Below, piece by piece: positions 26,951 to 34,806 of a stretch of 64,000 nt of DNA; the first letter of the stretch is position 1, and each line of letters starts with the position of its first letter. A program made the translations under genes and the position numbers. This DNA comes from Enterobacteriaceae bacterium (GTDB lineage Bacteria; Pseudomonadota; Gammaproteobacteria; Enterobacterales; Enterobacteriaceae): assembly GCA_031253755.1 (NCBI GenBank), contig JAIRVT010000092.1, positions 1 to 64,000 of the forward strand. Reading direction: 5' to 3'. The notes below the pieces were generated by a model. That model worked only from the letters and a program-made list of their open reading frames with translations, made no database searches and was not told the origin of the DNA.

Positions 26951-27802
26951 TTAATTCGGTAACGGAAAAACGGCATTCACTTGCCCGGTGCCTGAACTGG
27001 CGAACAATTCGGTGAGAAATTCCACCTTGCCATCGTATTTATCCCAGCCAAGCAACCCAAGCAACATCACGGTATCGTGCATATTGCCTTCGCCCCGGCA
27101 GTAATGAGCATATTCCGGTAGCATCTGGCAGAACTCCCTGAACTGGCCTGTTTTCCAGAGTTCCACCACCCGCCTGTCCATTTGCGCATCAAACTCACGG
27201 GTATAACTGTTCATGCCTTCTTCGGCGCGCTGGTCATCAATAAAACTATGGGACAGCGAGCCGCTTGCCAGTACGGCGACGGTGCCGTCATATTTATCAA
27301 TCGCCCGGACAATGGCTTCACCCAATTTGCGGCTGTCTTCAAAGGCGTGAACGGTGCAAAAGGCAGAAATGGAAATGACTTTAAAATGACGATCACTGTT
27401 CATATAGCGCATCGGCACCAGCGTGCCGTATTCCAGTTTCAGGCTTGATATTTCATGTGATTGCGCACGAACGCCCATCTCGCGGGCTTCTTCTGCGATC
27501 ATCCGCCCCAGTTCAGGATTGCCGTCATATTCATAATTCATATCGCGGATAAAATGCGGCAATTCGTTACTGGTATAAATGCCGGAAAAATGGTCTGAAC
27601 AGTTAATATGATAGGCGCTGTTCACCAGCCAATGGGTATCAAACACGATGATGGTATCGACACCCAATGCGCGGCAACGGCGGCTGATTTCTTTATGCCC
27701 GTCTATCGCACTTTGCCGGCAACCGTGGTGTTTACCCGGCAATTCGGACAGGTACATTGAAGGCACATGCGTGATTTTTGCTGCCAGTGCTAATTTACCC
27801 AT
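26951..27802 (-). CDS. hpaD: 3,4-dihydroxyphenylacetate 2,3-dioxygenase
   Basis: Extradiol (class III, LigB-type) ring cleavage of homoprotocatechuate to 5-carboxymethyl-2-hydroxymuconate semialdehyde. 283 residues from ATG 27802, beginning MGKLALAAKITHVPSMYLSE exactly as E. coli HpaD; the 17-residue extension in the longer frame overlaps hpaE and is rejected. Metal and active-site regions: DTHWLVNSAYHINCSDHF, LEYGTLVPMRYM and ASGSLSHSFIDDQRAEEG. The stop of hpaE is 3 nt upstream, so translation is coupled. Confidence 0.95.
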   Translation of the reverse strand: MGKLALAAKITHVPSMYLSELPGKHHGCRQSAIDGHKEISRRCRALGVDTIIVFDTHWLVNSAYHINCSDHFSGIYTSNELPHFIRDMNYEYDGNPELGRMIAEEAREMGVRAQSHEISSLKLEYGTLVPMRYMNSDRHFKVISISAFCTVHAFEDSRKLGEAIVRAIDKYDGTVAVLASGSLSHSFIDDQRAEEGMNSYTREFDAQMDRRVVELWKTGQFREFCQMLPEYAHYCRGEGNMHDTVMLLGLLGWDKYDGKVEFLTELFASSGTGQVNAVFPLPN

Positions 27803-27804
27803 AA

Positions 27805-29265
27805 TTAGACGCCCCAACGAGGGATCGGATGGTTTCCCATCGAGATACAAACGTTTTTGACTTCCGCAAAGACTTCGAAGCTGTATTCCCCCCCTTCACG
27901 GCCAACACCTGAAGCTTTCACACCACCGAATGGCTGGCGCAAATCACGCACATTCTGCGAGTTAACGAAGACCATGCCAGCTTCAATGCCCTGTGCCAGC
28001 CGCAAAACCTTGCTCACATCCTGCGTCCAGATATACGATGCCAGCCCGTATTCCACATCGTTCGCCATACGCAGCCCGTCTTCTTCGCTCTTGAACGGCA
28101 GCAGGCAGGCAACCGGGCCGAAGATCTCTTCCTGTGCGATGCGCATCCGGTTATCAACATCAGCCAATACCGTCGGACGCAGGAAATGGCCGTTTTTCAG
28201 ATGAAAAGGCAGATCGGCGGGTTTATCCGGGCCTCCCGCCAGCAGCGTTGCACCTTCTTCAATGCCCAAGCGAATGTAACCGGATACTTTTTCCCAGTGC
28301 TGGCGGCTGATCAGGCTGCCGACCTGCGTATTCAGATCTTGCGGATCGCCGACACGCAGGCGATTGGCGCGTTCAGCGAAACGCTTGACGAATTCAGGAT
28401 AGATACTTTCCTGAATGAAAATACGCGAGCCCGCGGTACAGCGTTCACCATTGAGCGAAAAAATCGTGAACAGCGCGGCATCGAGCGCGCGTTCAACATC
28501 TGCATCTTCAAAAATCAGCACCGGTGATTTTCCACCCAGTTCCATCGAATACTTTTTCAGCCCGGCATTCTGCATAATCAGGCGACCCGTTGCCGTTCCG
28601 CCGGTAAAAGAGACCGCACGAACATCACGATGTTTTACCAACGCATCTCCGGCGGTATTGCCGTATCCCTGCACGACGTTCAGCACGCCAGCGGGAATGC
28701 CTGCTTCCAGCGCCAGCTCTCCCAGACGATTGGCGGTCAGTGGCGAAAGTTCAGACATCTTCAGAACAGCGGTATTGCCCAGCGCCAGACAAGGCGCAAC
28801 TTTCCAAGTGGCGGTCATAAAAGGCACATTCCACGGGGAAATCAATGCACAGACGCCAACCGGCTGAACCAGCGTATAATTGAGCATTTTATCATCAACA
28901 GGATAGGTGCTTCCGTTCATCCGTTGGCAAACTTCTGCAAAGAAATCGAAATTGTGAGAAGCGCGTGGAATCAGCACATTTTGCGTCTGGTGAATGGGTA
29001 GACCGGTATCTTTGGTTTCCATCGCCGCAATCTCAGGCACGTTCTGATCAATCAGCTCACCTAAACGGCGCATCAGGCGTGCGCGTTCTTTCATCGGCGT
29101 GTTGGCCCATTTGGGAAAAGCCGCTTTTGCGGCGGCAACCGCCTGATCGATCTCTTCCTTTCCGCCAGAGGCAACTTCTGCCAGAACTTCTCCGGTGGCG
29201 GGATTTGTCGTTTCAAAATAATTTTTGCTACCAACGTTTTTGCCGTTGATCCAATGGTTAATCAT
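27805..29265 (-). CDS. hpaE: 5-carboxymethyl-2-hydroxymuconate semialdehyde dehydrogenase
   Basis: NAD-dependent oxidation of the ring-cleavage semialdehyde to 5-carboxymethyl-2-hydroxymuconate. 486 residues, aldehyde dehydrogenase fold: SPWNVPFMTATWKVAPCLALGN, VSFTGGTATGRLIM, catalytic Glu in MELGGKSPVLIF, catalytic Cys in NGERCTAGSRIFI, and C-terminal PFGGVKASGVGREGGEYSFE. Start ATG 29265 overlaps the hpaG2 stop by 4 nt. Operon order hpaG1-G2-E-D is the usual one. Confidence 0.95.
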   Translation of the reverse strand: MINHWINGKNVGSKNYFETTNPATGEVLAEVASGGKEEIDQAVAAAKAAFPKWANTPMKERARLMRRLGELIDQNVPEIAAMETKDTGLPIHQTQNVLIPRASHNFDFFAEVCQRMNGSTYPVDDKMLNYTLVQPVGVCALISPWNVPFMTATWKVAPCLALGNTAVLKMSELSPLTANRLGELALEAGIPAGVLNVVQGYGNTAGDALVKHRDVRAVSFTGGTATGRLIMQNAGLKKYSMELGGKSPVLIFEDADVERALDAALFTIFSLNGERCTAGSRIFIQESIYPEFVKRFAERANRLRVGDPQDLNTQVGSLISRQHWEKVSGYIRLGIEEGATLLAGGPDKPADLPFHLKNGHFLRPTVLADVDNRMRIAQEEIFGPVACLLPFKSEEDGLRMANDVEYGLASYIWTQDVSKVLRLAQGIEAGMVFVNSQNVRDLRQPFGGVKASGVGREGGEYSFEVFAEVKNVCISMGNHPIPRWGV

Positions 29266-30023
29266 GACAAACTTTCCTCATATTCTTGCTGGCTGACAAT
29301 ACGGTTGACTAAACGTCCGATACCTTCGATTTCCACGATCACTTCATCACCGGGAACCACATCGGACAGCCCTTTAGGCGTTCCTGTGGCGATCATGTCA
29401 CCCGGCTGTAACGTCATGAAATCGCTTAAGTAGGCAATCAGGAAAGGAATATCGAAGATCAAATCTGCGGTTGACCCTTGTTGGCGTAACTCACCATTAA
29501 CCCAAGTTTTCAACACCAGATTATGCGGATCAGCAATCTCATGTTTATCGACGATCCACGGGCCGAGAGGCGTTAAGGTATCGCGGCTTTTTACCCGCAG
29601 ATTGGGGCGGTAATAATTTTCCAGATAATCACGGATAGCGTAATCGTTGCAGAGGGTATAGCCCGCAACGTAATTCATGGCATCGGTACTGGCAACTTTG
29701 TGGGCGGTTTTGCCTATCACAACCACTAACTCTGCCTCGTAATGCATGTACTCCACATTATCCGGACGGACAGAAACCTGACGATGACCGGTGAAACTAT
29801 TCGGCGCCTTAATAAAGACCAACGGCTCTTCCGGCGGTTTGAATTCGAGTTCAGTGGCATGATCCGCGTAATTCAAACCTAATGCGAACAGTGTTCCGGT
29901 TGCGGGTGGAAGCCACACCACATCAAGCCCGCTGACTTTTCGTCCATCCGGCAGCAACACGTTCTCCTGCTCATCGACGGTGACATCAAAAATGTGGCTC
30001 CGGTATTGCACTCTGGCTTTCAT
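29262..30023 (-). CDS. hpaG2: 4-hydroxyphenylacetate degradation isomerase/decarboxylase, C-terminal type subunit
   Basis: Fumarylacetoacetate-hydrolase-fold protein of 253 residues corresponding to the second half of E. coli HpaG. Decarboxylates 5-oxopent-3-ene-1,2,5-tricarboxylate and isomerises the product to 2-oxohept-3-enedioate. Motifs: LNYADHATELEFKPPEEPLVFIKAPNSF, metal-binding HYEAELVVVIGK, GYTLCNDYAIRDYL and GDMIATGTPKGLSDV. GAGG precedes the ATG; it overlaps hpaG1 by 4 nt and hpaE by 4 nt. In E. coli the two halves are one polypeptide; here they are two coupled genes. Confidence 0.93.
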   Translation of the reverse strand: MKARVQYRSHIFDVTVDEQENVLLPDGRKVSGLDVVWLPPATGTLFALGLNYADHATELEFKPPEEPLVFIKAPNSFTGHRQVSVRPDNVEYMHYEAELVVVIGKTAHKVASTDAMNYVAGYTLCNDYAIRDYLENYYRPNLRVKSRDTLTPLGPWIVDKHEIADPHNLVLKTWVNGELRQQGSTADLIFDIPFLIAYLSDFMTLQPGDMIATGTPKGLSDVVPGDEVIVEIEGIGRLVNRIVSQQEYEESLS

Positions 30024-30685
30024 CCCTGACCTCCCTCTGATGAAACGGTATTTCGCAAATCCGGGAAGCCAGCGGCTTTGATAACAACGGTATCATTAGG
30101 ATTGAGCGTCACACGTTGATGCGGCGTTCCCAGCAGAATGACGTCACCTTCTTGCAAAGTGGCAAAATCGCTTAAGGCAGAGACCAGCTCTGACGCAGAA
30201 CGCAGCAGATCTTTGGTTGACCAGCGATCCACTTCCTGACCATTGATTTCGGTGATAATATCCAGCGAATCCACAGCGTTTGTCGTAACGCGCTGACCAA
30301 CCGGACAAAAACCATCCCGGCATTTTGCTTTTATCGCTGGGCGGTAGAAGGATGTTTCAGGCAGGCTGACTTCGTTCGCCAGCGCGTAACCGGCAATATA
30401 TTTTCCGGCATCCTGAACAGAAACCTTACGGGCAGTCAGACCCGCTTGATGTGGATCGATAGCTTTATGTGTGCCGATAAACAACGCCAATGTCGCACCA
30501 CTTTGTACCGTTTCCCCGCTGGGATGAGGAATAACGTCACCGGAACCGATCACGGTATTACGGGGTTTGATAAACCAAACAGGCGTTTGCGGTAGTGTTT
30601 TGTAAGGTGTTTCGTGAAATGCTTGACGCCAGAAATCGAGCTGGCTCTTATGGTTGAGAGCGACGGCAAAAATGGTGCCTTTCAT
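30020..30685 (-). CDS. hpaG1: 4-hydroxyphenylacetate degradation isomerase/decarboxylase, N-terminal type subunit
   Basis: 221 residues from ATG 30685 (GGAG 6 nt upstream; the longer frame to 30721 is rejected). Fumarylacetoacetate-hydrolase fold: KTLPQTPVWFIKPRNTVIGSGD, IAGYALANEVSLPETSFYRPA, and ALSDFATLQEGDVILLGTPH. It pairs with HpaG2. The usual acidic metal ligand region is less complete than in HpaG2, as known for the N-terminal half of HpaG. It is the first gene of the hpa operon; the ~430-nt gap to divergent hpaR holds the control region. Confidence 0.92.
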   Translation of the reverse strand: MKGTIFAVALNHKSQLDFWRQAFHETPYKTLPQTPVWFIKPRNTVIGSGDVIPHPSGETVQSGATLALFIGTHKAIDPHQAGLTARKVSVQDAGKYIAGYALANEVSLPETSFYRPAIKAKCRDGFCPVGQRVTTNAVDSLDIITEINGQEVDRWSTKDLLRSASELVSALSDFATLQEGDVILLGTPHQRVTLNPNDTVVIKAAGFPDLRNTVSSEGGQG

Positions 30686-30725
30686 TAACAACTCCTTTAA
30701 AACTGCATGACATACTGCCAATGTG

Positions 30726-30743
30726 TTATTAACATATTAATAA
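30726..30743. promoter_or_regulatory. Palindrome upstream of hpaG1, candidate HpaR operator
   Basis: TTATTAA-CATA-TTAATAA, centred ~50 nt before the hpaG1 ATG in the hpaG1-hpaR gap. MarR-family HpaR is known to repress the meta-cleavage operon through palindromic sites; assignment of this site is inference. Confidence 0.4.
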
Positions 30744-30792
30744 ATCAAGTGCAGATAATGTTCAATATGTTAAGTGGGTTGTTAATTTTAAT

Positions 30793-30808
30793 TGTGATCT
30801 CTGTAACA
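30793..30808. promoter_or_regulatory. Candidate CRP site in the hpaG1-hpaR region
   Basis: TGTGA-TCTCTG-TAACA matches the CRP consensus TGTGA-N6-TCACA at 9 of 10 positions. Catabolite control by CRP is known for hpa genes in E. coli W. The site lies ~110 nt upstream of the hpaG1 ATG. Confidence 0.5.
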
Positions 30809-31117
30809 TCATTGTGTTTTTGCCTATTTTTAACACGTGAGATCAACTCGTTATATCTATTGTGATGTCATTTGACAGTGAATTTAACGCTGCGTTAACA
30901 TTTCGTGGCGGAATAATTTTATTTGTTTGTTAAGATTGAATTATTTCCCCTTTGTGGATAATTATGAGCATGTTAGTCTTTTTAAGTGCTCATGTTACTT
31001 ATATCTATTTGATGTAGTTCATTCGATGTCATTCGAAATTCACCGAATATATACTCAGTAGCGTGTGCATTTATTATAGATAACATCCAATAGTTAACTT
31101 AAGAGTCACCTTTACTT

Positions 31118-31564
31118 ATGCATGAATCCTTGACAATAGCATTAATTCAAGCACGGGAAACAACAATGAGTTTTTTCCGTCCAATATTGAAGAGTTATAA
31201 TTTGACTGAGCAGCAATGGCGAATTATTCGTGTACTTGCGAGTAGTCGCTCAATTGATTTCCATGATTTAGCTAATCTTACCTGTATTTTACGCCCTAGT
31301 CTGACGGGTATTTTGACCCGAATGGAACGCGATGGCTTGATTTTTCGCTTAAAACCGATGAGTGATCAACGCAAATTATACGTTTCATTGACTCCGGCAG
31401 GTCAGGAACTGTATGAACAGGCAAAAGAGGAAGTGATTGAAGGTTATAAAGCCATTGAAGCTGCTTTTTCCTCAGAAAAATTAGTTCAACTTTTAAAATT
31501 ATTAGATGAACTCATTGCCATAGGGAGCTATTCCCAGAATGATACAGATGAAAATGAAGAATAA
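31118..31564 (+). CDS. hpaR: MarR-family repressor of homoprotocatechuate degradation
   Basis: 148 residues, winged-helix MarR protein beginning MHESLTIALIQARETTMSFFRPIL as in E. coli HpaR, with the recognition region FHDLANLTCILRPSLTGILTRMERDGLI and the wing MSDQRKLYVSLTPAGQEL. Known role: represses hpaG-led meta-cleavage genes and is released by hydroxyphenylacetates. Divergent from hpaG1, consistent with a shared control region. The ribosome-binding site is weak (AGAG about 12 nt upstream). Confidence 0.94.
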   Translation: MHESLTIALIQARETTMSFFRPILKSYNLTEQQWRIIRVLASSRSIDFHDLANLTCILRPSLTGILTRMERDGLIFRLKPMSDQRKLYVSLTPAGQELYEQAKEEVIEGYKAIEAAFSSEKLVQLLKLLDELIAIGSYSQNDTDENEE

Positions 31565-31716
31565 TAAATATGATGATATGTTAATACATTAATTAAAAAT
31601 GACACCTTTACGAGTAAGAGAAAGAGCACCGGAATAAATTGACTCTGTTTTTGAATAATATTTTTTGGCAATGTTTTTCTAACGATGTTTTTTAAATATT
31701 ATTTTTAAATCTATGT

Positions 31717-31788
31717 TTTCAACATTACTTTGAACATGATTTTGAACATGATTTTGAACTTGGTTTTGAACATGGTTTTGAGCATGAT
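31717..31788. repeat. 12-bp tandem array, six units
   Basis: Units of TTTGAACATGAT: two identical copies (31729-31740, 31741-31752), three variants (31753-31788) and one degenerate copy before them (31717-31728). It is not within a supported gene. Confidence 0.85.
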
Positions 31789-31824
31789 ATTGCGGTGCTT
31801 TCATCTTTTTCTAAATAGAGGATT

Positions 31825-31906
31825 CTGTAAATAAAAAGGTTTCTAAAATAGGAATGTTTTGTAAATAAAAGGGCTTACAAATAAAAAGGTTTGCAAATAA
31901 AATGTT
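31825..31906. repeat. ~17-bp degenerate tandem array
   Basis: About five imperfect units resembling TGTAAATAAAAAGGTTT follow one another. It lies ~35 nt after the 12-bp array. Confidence 0.65.
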
Positions 31907-32071
31907 ATTGGTAAATTCCCTGATCATTAATCATTTCAATCTTCTATAAAATAGATTTATCTATTTTTATCTTATTTAAAATAACAATACGATACTCTCT
32001 ATCGTGCTGTTTATTATCGGATTCGTCTGCTAACAATAATTTGCGATAAATTTACCGAATAAATATAAATA

Positions 32072-32126
32072 TTCCTTCATATTTCAAGCCGATTTTTTAT
32101 TAGCGGTATTTTGAAATTTGAAGGAA
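32072..32126. terminator. Inverted repeat between hpaR and the RpiR gene
   Basis: TTCCTTCATATTTCAA (32072-32087) pairs with TTGAAATTTGAAGGAA (32111-32126) with one mismatch. It sits 10 nt beyond the stop of the minus-strand RpiR gene and may terminate it. The arm sequence (TTTCAAGCC) also resembles the terminus of the dispersed repeat element. Confidence 0.5.
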
Positions 32127-32135
32127 ATTAACCCA

Positions 32136-32969
32136 TTAACTGACATTTTCCTGCCGGTAAGCCAGAGCTACCGCTAAGGATTGTATCAGGCAGAGTGTGG
32201 CTGAATGAGAACGGAAAGCATCAACTTTGGCTTCTTTCACCACAAAGCAAATATCACTAAAGCTTGCCAATGGGCTTATTTGACTGTCTGTAATCACAAT
32301 TTGTTTCGCCCCAGCCTGAGCGGCTCTTTCACTGGCCATGACTGTCTCTTCGGCGTATGGCGTGAAGCTGATAGAAACCACCACATCATCAGCGCCAATC
32401 ATATTCATCTGCTCGCGAAACATCCCCCCCAAACCATCCACCAGAAAAGGCCGGCATTCCAGATGACTCAGGGCATAAGCAAAATAGGATGCGACACTGA
32501 AAGAACGCCGCAAACCAATGATATAAATATTATGCGCTGTTGCCAGTATATCGATGGCCTTGTTCAAATTCTCAGCAGGCGTGCGGGCGGCAAGTTGCTG
32601 CATAGCCTGTGCATTGGAATGGGCAAATTCCTGCAAAATATGCAGTGGATCTTCCGGTATCTGCTTATCACCATCCAACGCCTTAAACAGGCGCGCCCGA
32701 TCCGTATAACTGGCGGTCTCTTCTACCAGATTGATACGGAATAATTGTTTCATTTCATTGAACCCACTAAAACCAAAAGCACTGGCAAAGCGGATCAATG
32801 TTGAAGGTGGAACATCAGCCTCTTTTGCAATCACCGCAACAGTATCAAATGCGACGCTATTGGTATTGTCCAGAACATATCTGGCTACTTGTTGTAAGCG
32901 TTTACTAAGATTCTCATAACGTGAACGAATGTGGTCTTGCAGCTCATGCAGATTCGATGCAGCCGGCAT
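32136..32969 (-). CDS. RpiR-family regulator of inositol catabolism
   Basis: 277 residues from ATG 32969 (GGGAG 5 nt upstream). N-terminal HTH_6 domain (LQQVARYVLDNTNSVAFDTV, EADVPPSTLIRFASAFGF) and C-terminal SIS sugar-phosphate-binding domain (IDILATAHNIYIIGLRRSFSV, DDVVVSISFTPYAEETV). Divergent from iolA, so most likely the local repressor (IolR-type of enterobacteria, responding to a phosphorylated inositol intermediate). It is the RpiR kind, not the DeoR kind of Bacillus IolR. Confidence 0.85.
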   Translation of the reverse strand: MPAASNLHELQDHIRSRYENLSKRLQQVARYVLDNTNSVAFDTVAVIAKEADVPPSTLIRFASAFGFSGFNEMKQLFRINLVEETASYTDRARLFKALDGDKQIPEDPLHILQEFAHSNAQAMQQLAARTPAENLNKAIDILATAHNIYIIGLRRSFSVASYFAYALSHLECRPFLVDGLGGMFREQMNMIGADDVVVSISFTPYAEETVMASERAAQAGAKQIVITDSQISPLASFSDICFVVKEAKVDAFRSHSATLCLIQSLAVALAYRQENVS

Positions 32970-33064
32970 AGTGTCTCCCTGAAAATTGTCATTACAAAAA
33001 AATAGTTGCACAAAAAATAGCGTGTGATCACATTAATAAAAGAGTATTTCAAATTCTATTGAAA

Positions 33065-33082
33065 ATGAAATATATATTTCAT
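33065..33082. promoter_or_regulatory. 18-bp perfect palindrome between the RpiR gene and iolA
   Basis: ATGAAATATATATTTCAT is self-complementary over 18 bp. It lies 96 nt before the regulator's start and 210 nt before iolA. A second, 10-bp palindrome TGTGATCACA is at 33023-33032. The longer site is a good candidate operator for the RpiR regulator; the assignment is inference. Confidence 0.45.
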
Positions 33083-33116
33083 ATATCTGTAGCACCGTAA
33101 TTCAAATCATTTCTTA

Positions 33117-33170
33117 TATACCCTGTGAAATTCGAGCTGCACCGCGGCGGCAAGAAGATGGAGGGTATAG
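33117..33170. repeat. Variant copy of the dispersed inverted-repeat element
   Basis: Begins ATACCCTGTGAAATTCGAGC and TGCACCGCGGCGGCAAG, the right-end sequence of the 124-bp element read on the other strand, and closes with GAGGGTAT, so the copy has its own short inverted ends (ATACCC/GGGTAT). It lies in the iolA leader region. Confidence 0.65.
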
Positions 33171-33192
33171 TGGCTAAGTTCATCGTTCATCT

Positions 33193-33286
33193 TTGTATTG
33201 AAAGAACATGTATTGAAAAAACATGTATTGAAAAAACATTGTATTAAAAGAACATCGTGTTGAAAGAACATTGTATTGAAAGAGGC
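33193..33286 (+). repeat. Six tandem 15-16-bp repeats ending in the iolA ribosome-binding site
   Basis: Units like TTGTATTGAAAGAACA start at 33193, 33209, 33224, 33239, 33255 and 33271. The last unit carries GAAAGAGGC instead of GAAAGAACA, and this AGAGG is the Shine-Dalgarno 7 nt before the iolA ATG (33292). The array is therefore transcribed leader sequence and could change in length. Confidence 0.85.
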
Positions 33287-33291
33287 TCAGA

Positions 33292-34803
33292 ATGGAACAG
33301 ATTAAAAATTTTATCGGCGGGAAAATGATTGGCAGCCAAAGCCAGCGTACAGCATTTGTGTTTAATCCCGCGACGGGCGAGTCAATCCGTCAGGTCGCAT
33401 TAAGTACAGCCCAAGAAACACAATCTGCTATCGAAACCGCTCATTCGGCTTTTAAAGAGTGGTCTAAATTTTCACCGCTAAAAAGAGCCAGAATCCTGTT
33501 CAAATTTAAGGCGTTACTGGAAGAAAATCAGGTGCGTCTGGCGCGTCTGATTTCCGAAGAACACGGCAAAGTCTATTCTGATGCCGTGGGAGAATTAACC
33601 CGTGGGCTTGAAGTGGTTGAATTCGCCTGTGGTATTCCTCACTTACAAAAAGGAGAACACTCCGCCAATGTGGGAACGGGCGTTGACAGCCATTCCTTGA
33701 TGCAACCACTGGGCGTGTGTGTCGGCATTACGCCATTTAACTTTCCGGCGATGGTCTCAATGTGGATGTTCCCGATTGCCTTGGCAACAGGCAACACCTT
33801 TGTCCTGAAACCCTCGGAAAAAGATCCGTCCATATCCGTTGAACTGGCTAAATTATTGCAGCAGGCTGGCTTGCCGGACGGCGTTTTTAACGTCGTGCAA
33901 GGGGATAAAGAAGCAGTTGATGTCCTGCTGTCTGACTCACGTGTTCAGGCGGTAAGTTTCGTCGGTTCAACACCGATTGCGGAATATGTTTACACCACCG
34001 CATCCGCGCATGGCAAGCGTTGTCAGGCGCTGGGTGGTGCGAAAAACCATAGTGTCCTGATGCCGGATGCGGATATGGATATGGCGGTAAACGCCATTAC
34101 GGGAGCCGCTTTTGGTGCAGCGGGAGAACGCTGTATGGCATTGTCGGTTGTGCTGGCTGTCGGTGATGAAACGGCGGACAGGCTGATCGAAAAACTGCGG
34201 CAACAAATCGACAATATCACCGTCGGCGTGGGAGTTCGCGAAGGCCGGGAAAATGATATGGGGCCGGTTATCTCTGAGCAACACAAAGCCAAAATCTGCG
34301 ATTACATCGACAGCGGTGTCGCTCAAGGTGCAAAACTGCTGGTGGATGGACGCGGATATCAGGTTGCCGGTTATGAACATGGCTATTTTGTCGGGCCGAC
34401 CCTGTTTGATCATGTTACGCCAGAGATGAAAATCTATCAGGAAGAGATCTTCGGGCCGGTATTATCCATTGTGCGCGTACCGGATTATCACACCGCATTG
34501 CAACTGATTAATCATCATCAATATGGCAATGGTGCTGCAATCTTTACCCGTGATGGCGAAACAGCCCGTCAGTTCAGCGAAAATGTACAGGCTGGCATGG
34601 TTGGCATCAATATTCCAATTCCTGTTCCGATGGCATTCCATAGCTTTGGCGGCTGGAAACGTTCTATTTTTGGCCCGCTGAATACTCATGGCAGTGATGG
34701 TGTGCGTTTCTACACCCGCATGAAAACTGTCACCAGCCGTTGGCCTGCCAGTGTGCGACTGGAGCATCATGACAGCAGCTTTAATATGCCAACGCTGGAG
34801 TGA
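33292..34803 (+). CDS. iolA: Methylmalonate/malonate-semialdehyde dehydrogenase (CoA-acylating)
   Basis: Converts malonic semialdehyde to acetyl-CoA and CO2, the last step of inositol catabolism. 503 residues, aldehyde dehydrogenase fold of the MMSDH type: ITPFNFPAMVSMWMFPIALATGN, SFVGSTPIAEYVY, GGAKNHSVLMPDAD in place of the usual LGGK-Glu motif, and catalytic Cys in GAAGERCMALS. First gene of the plus-strand iol operon; iolD starts 3 nt after its stop. Confidence 0.94.
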   Translation: MEQIKNFIGGKMIGSQSQRTAFVFNPATGESIRQVALSTAQETQSAIETAHSAFKEWSKFSPLKRARILFKFKALLEENQVRLARLISEEHGKVYSDAVGELTRGLEVVEFACGIPHLQKGEHSANVGTGVDSHSLMQPLGVCVGITPFNFPAMVSMWMFPIALATGNTFVLKPSEKDPSISVELAKLLQQAGLPDGVFNVVQGDKEAVDVLLSDSRVQAVSFVGSTPIAEYVYTTASAHGKRCQALGGAKNHSVLMPDADMDMAVNAITGAAFGAAGERCMALSVVLAVGDETADRLIEKLRQQIDNITVGVGVREGRENDMGPVISEQHKAKICDYIDSGVAQGAKLLVDGRGYQVAGYEHGYFVGPTLFDHVTPEMKIYQEEIFGPVLSIVRVPDYHTALQLINHHQYGNGAAIFTRDGETARQFSENVQAGMVGINIPIPVPMAFHSFGGWKRSIFGPLNTHGSDGVRFYTRMKTVTSRWPASVRLEHHDSSFNMPTLE

Positions 34804-34806
34804 TTT

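Larger units (their letters stand above)
31565..32071. other. Repeat-rich AT intergenic region after hpaR
   Basis: No gene is supported. The stretch contains two arrays of short imperfect tandem repeats (31717-31788 and 31825-31906). It ends just before an inverted repeat (32072-32126) lying between convergent hpaR and the RpiR gene. Confidence 0.6.

Noticed and set aside
33023..33032. TGTGATCACA as a CRP site
   Set aside because: The half-sites abut without the 6-bp spacer needed for CRP.
33193..33286. Possible CRISPR-like array
   Set aside because: Units are 15-16 nt with no distinct spacers and there are no cas genes; it is a simple tandem repeat.
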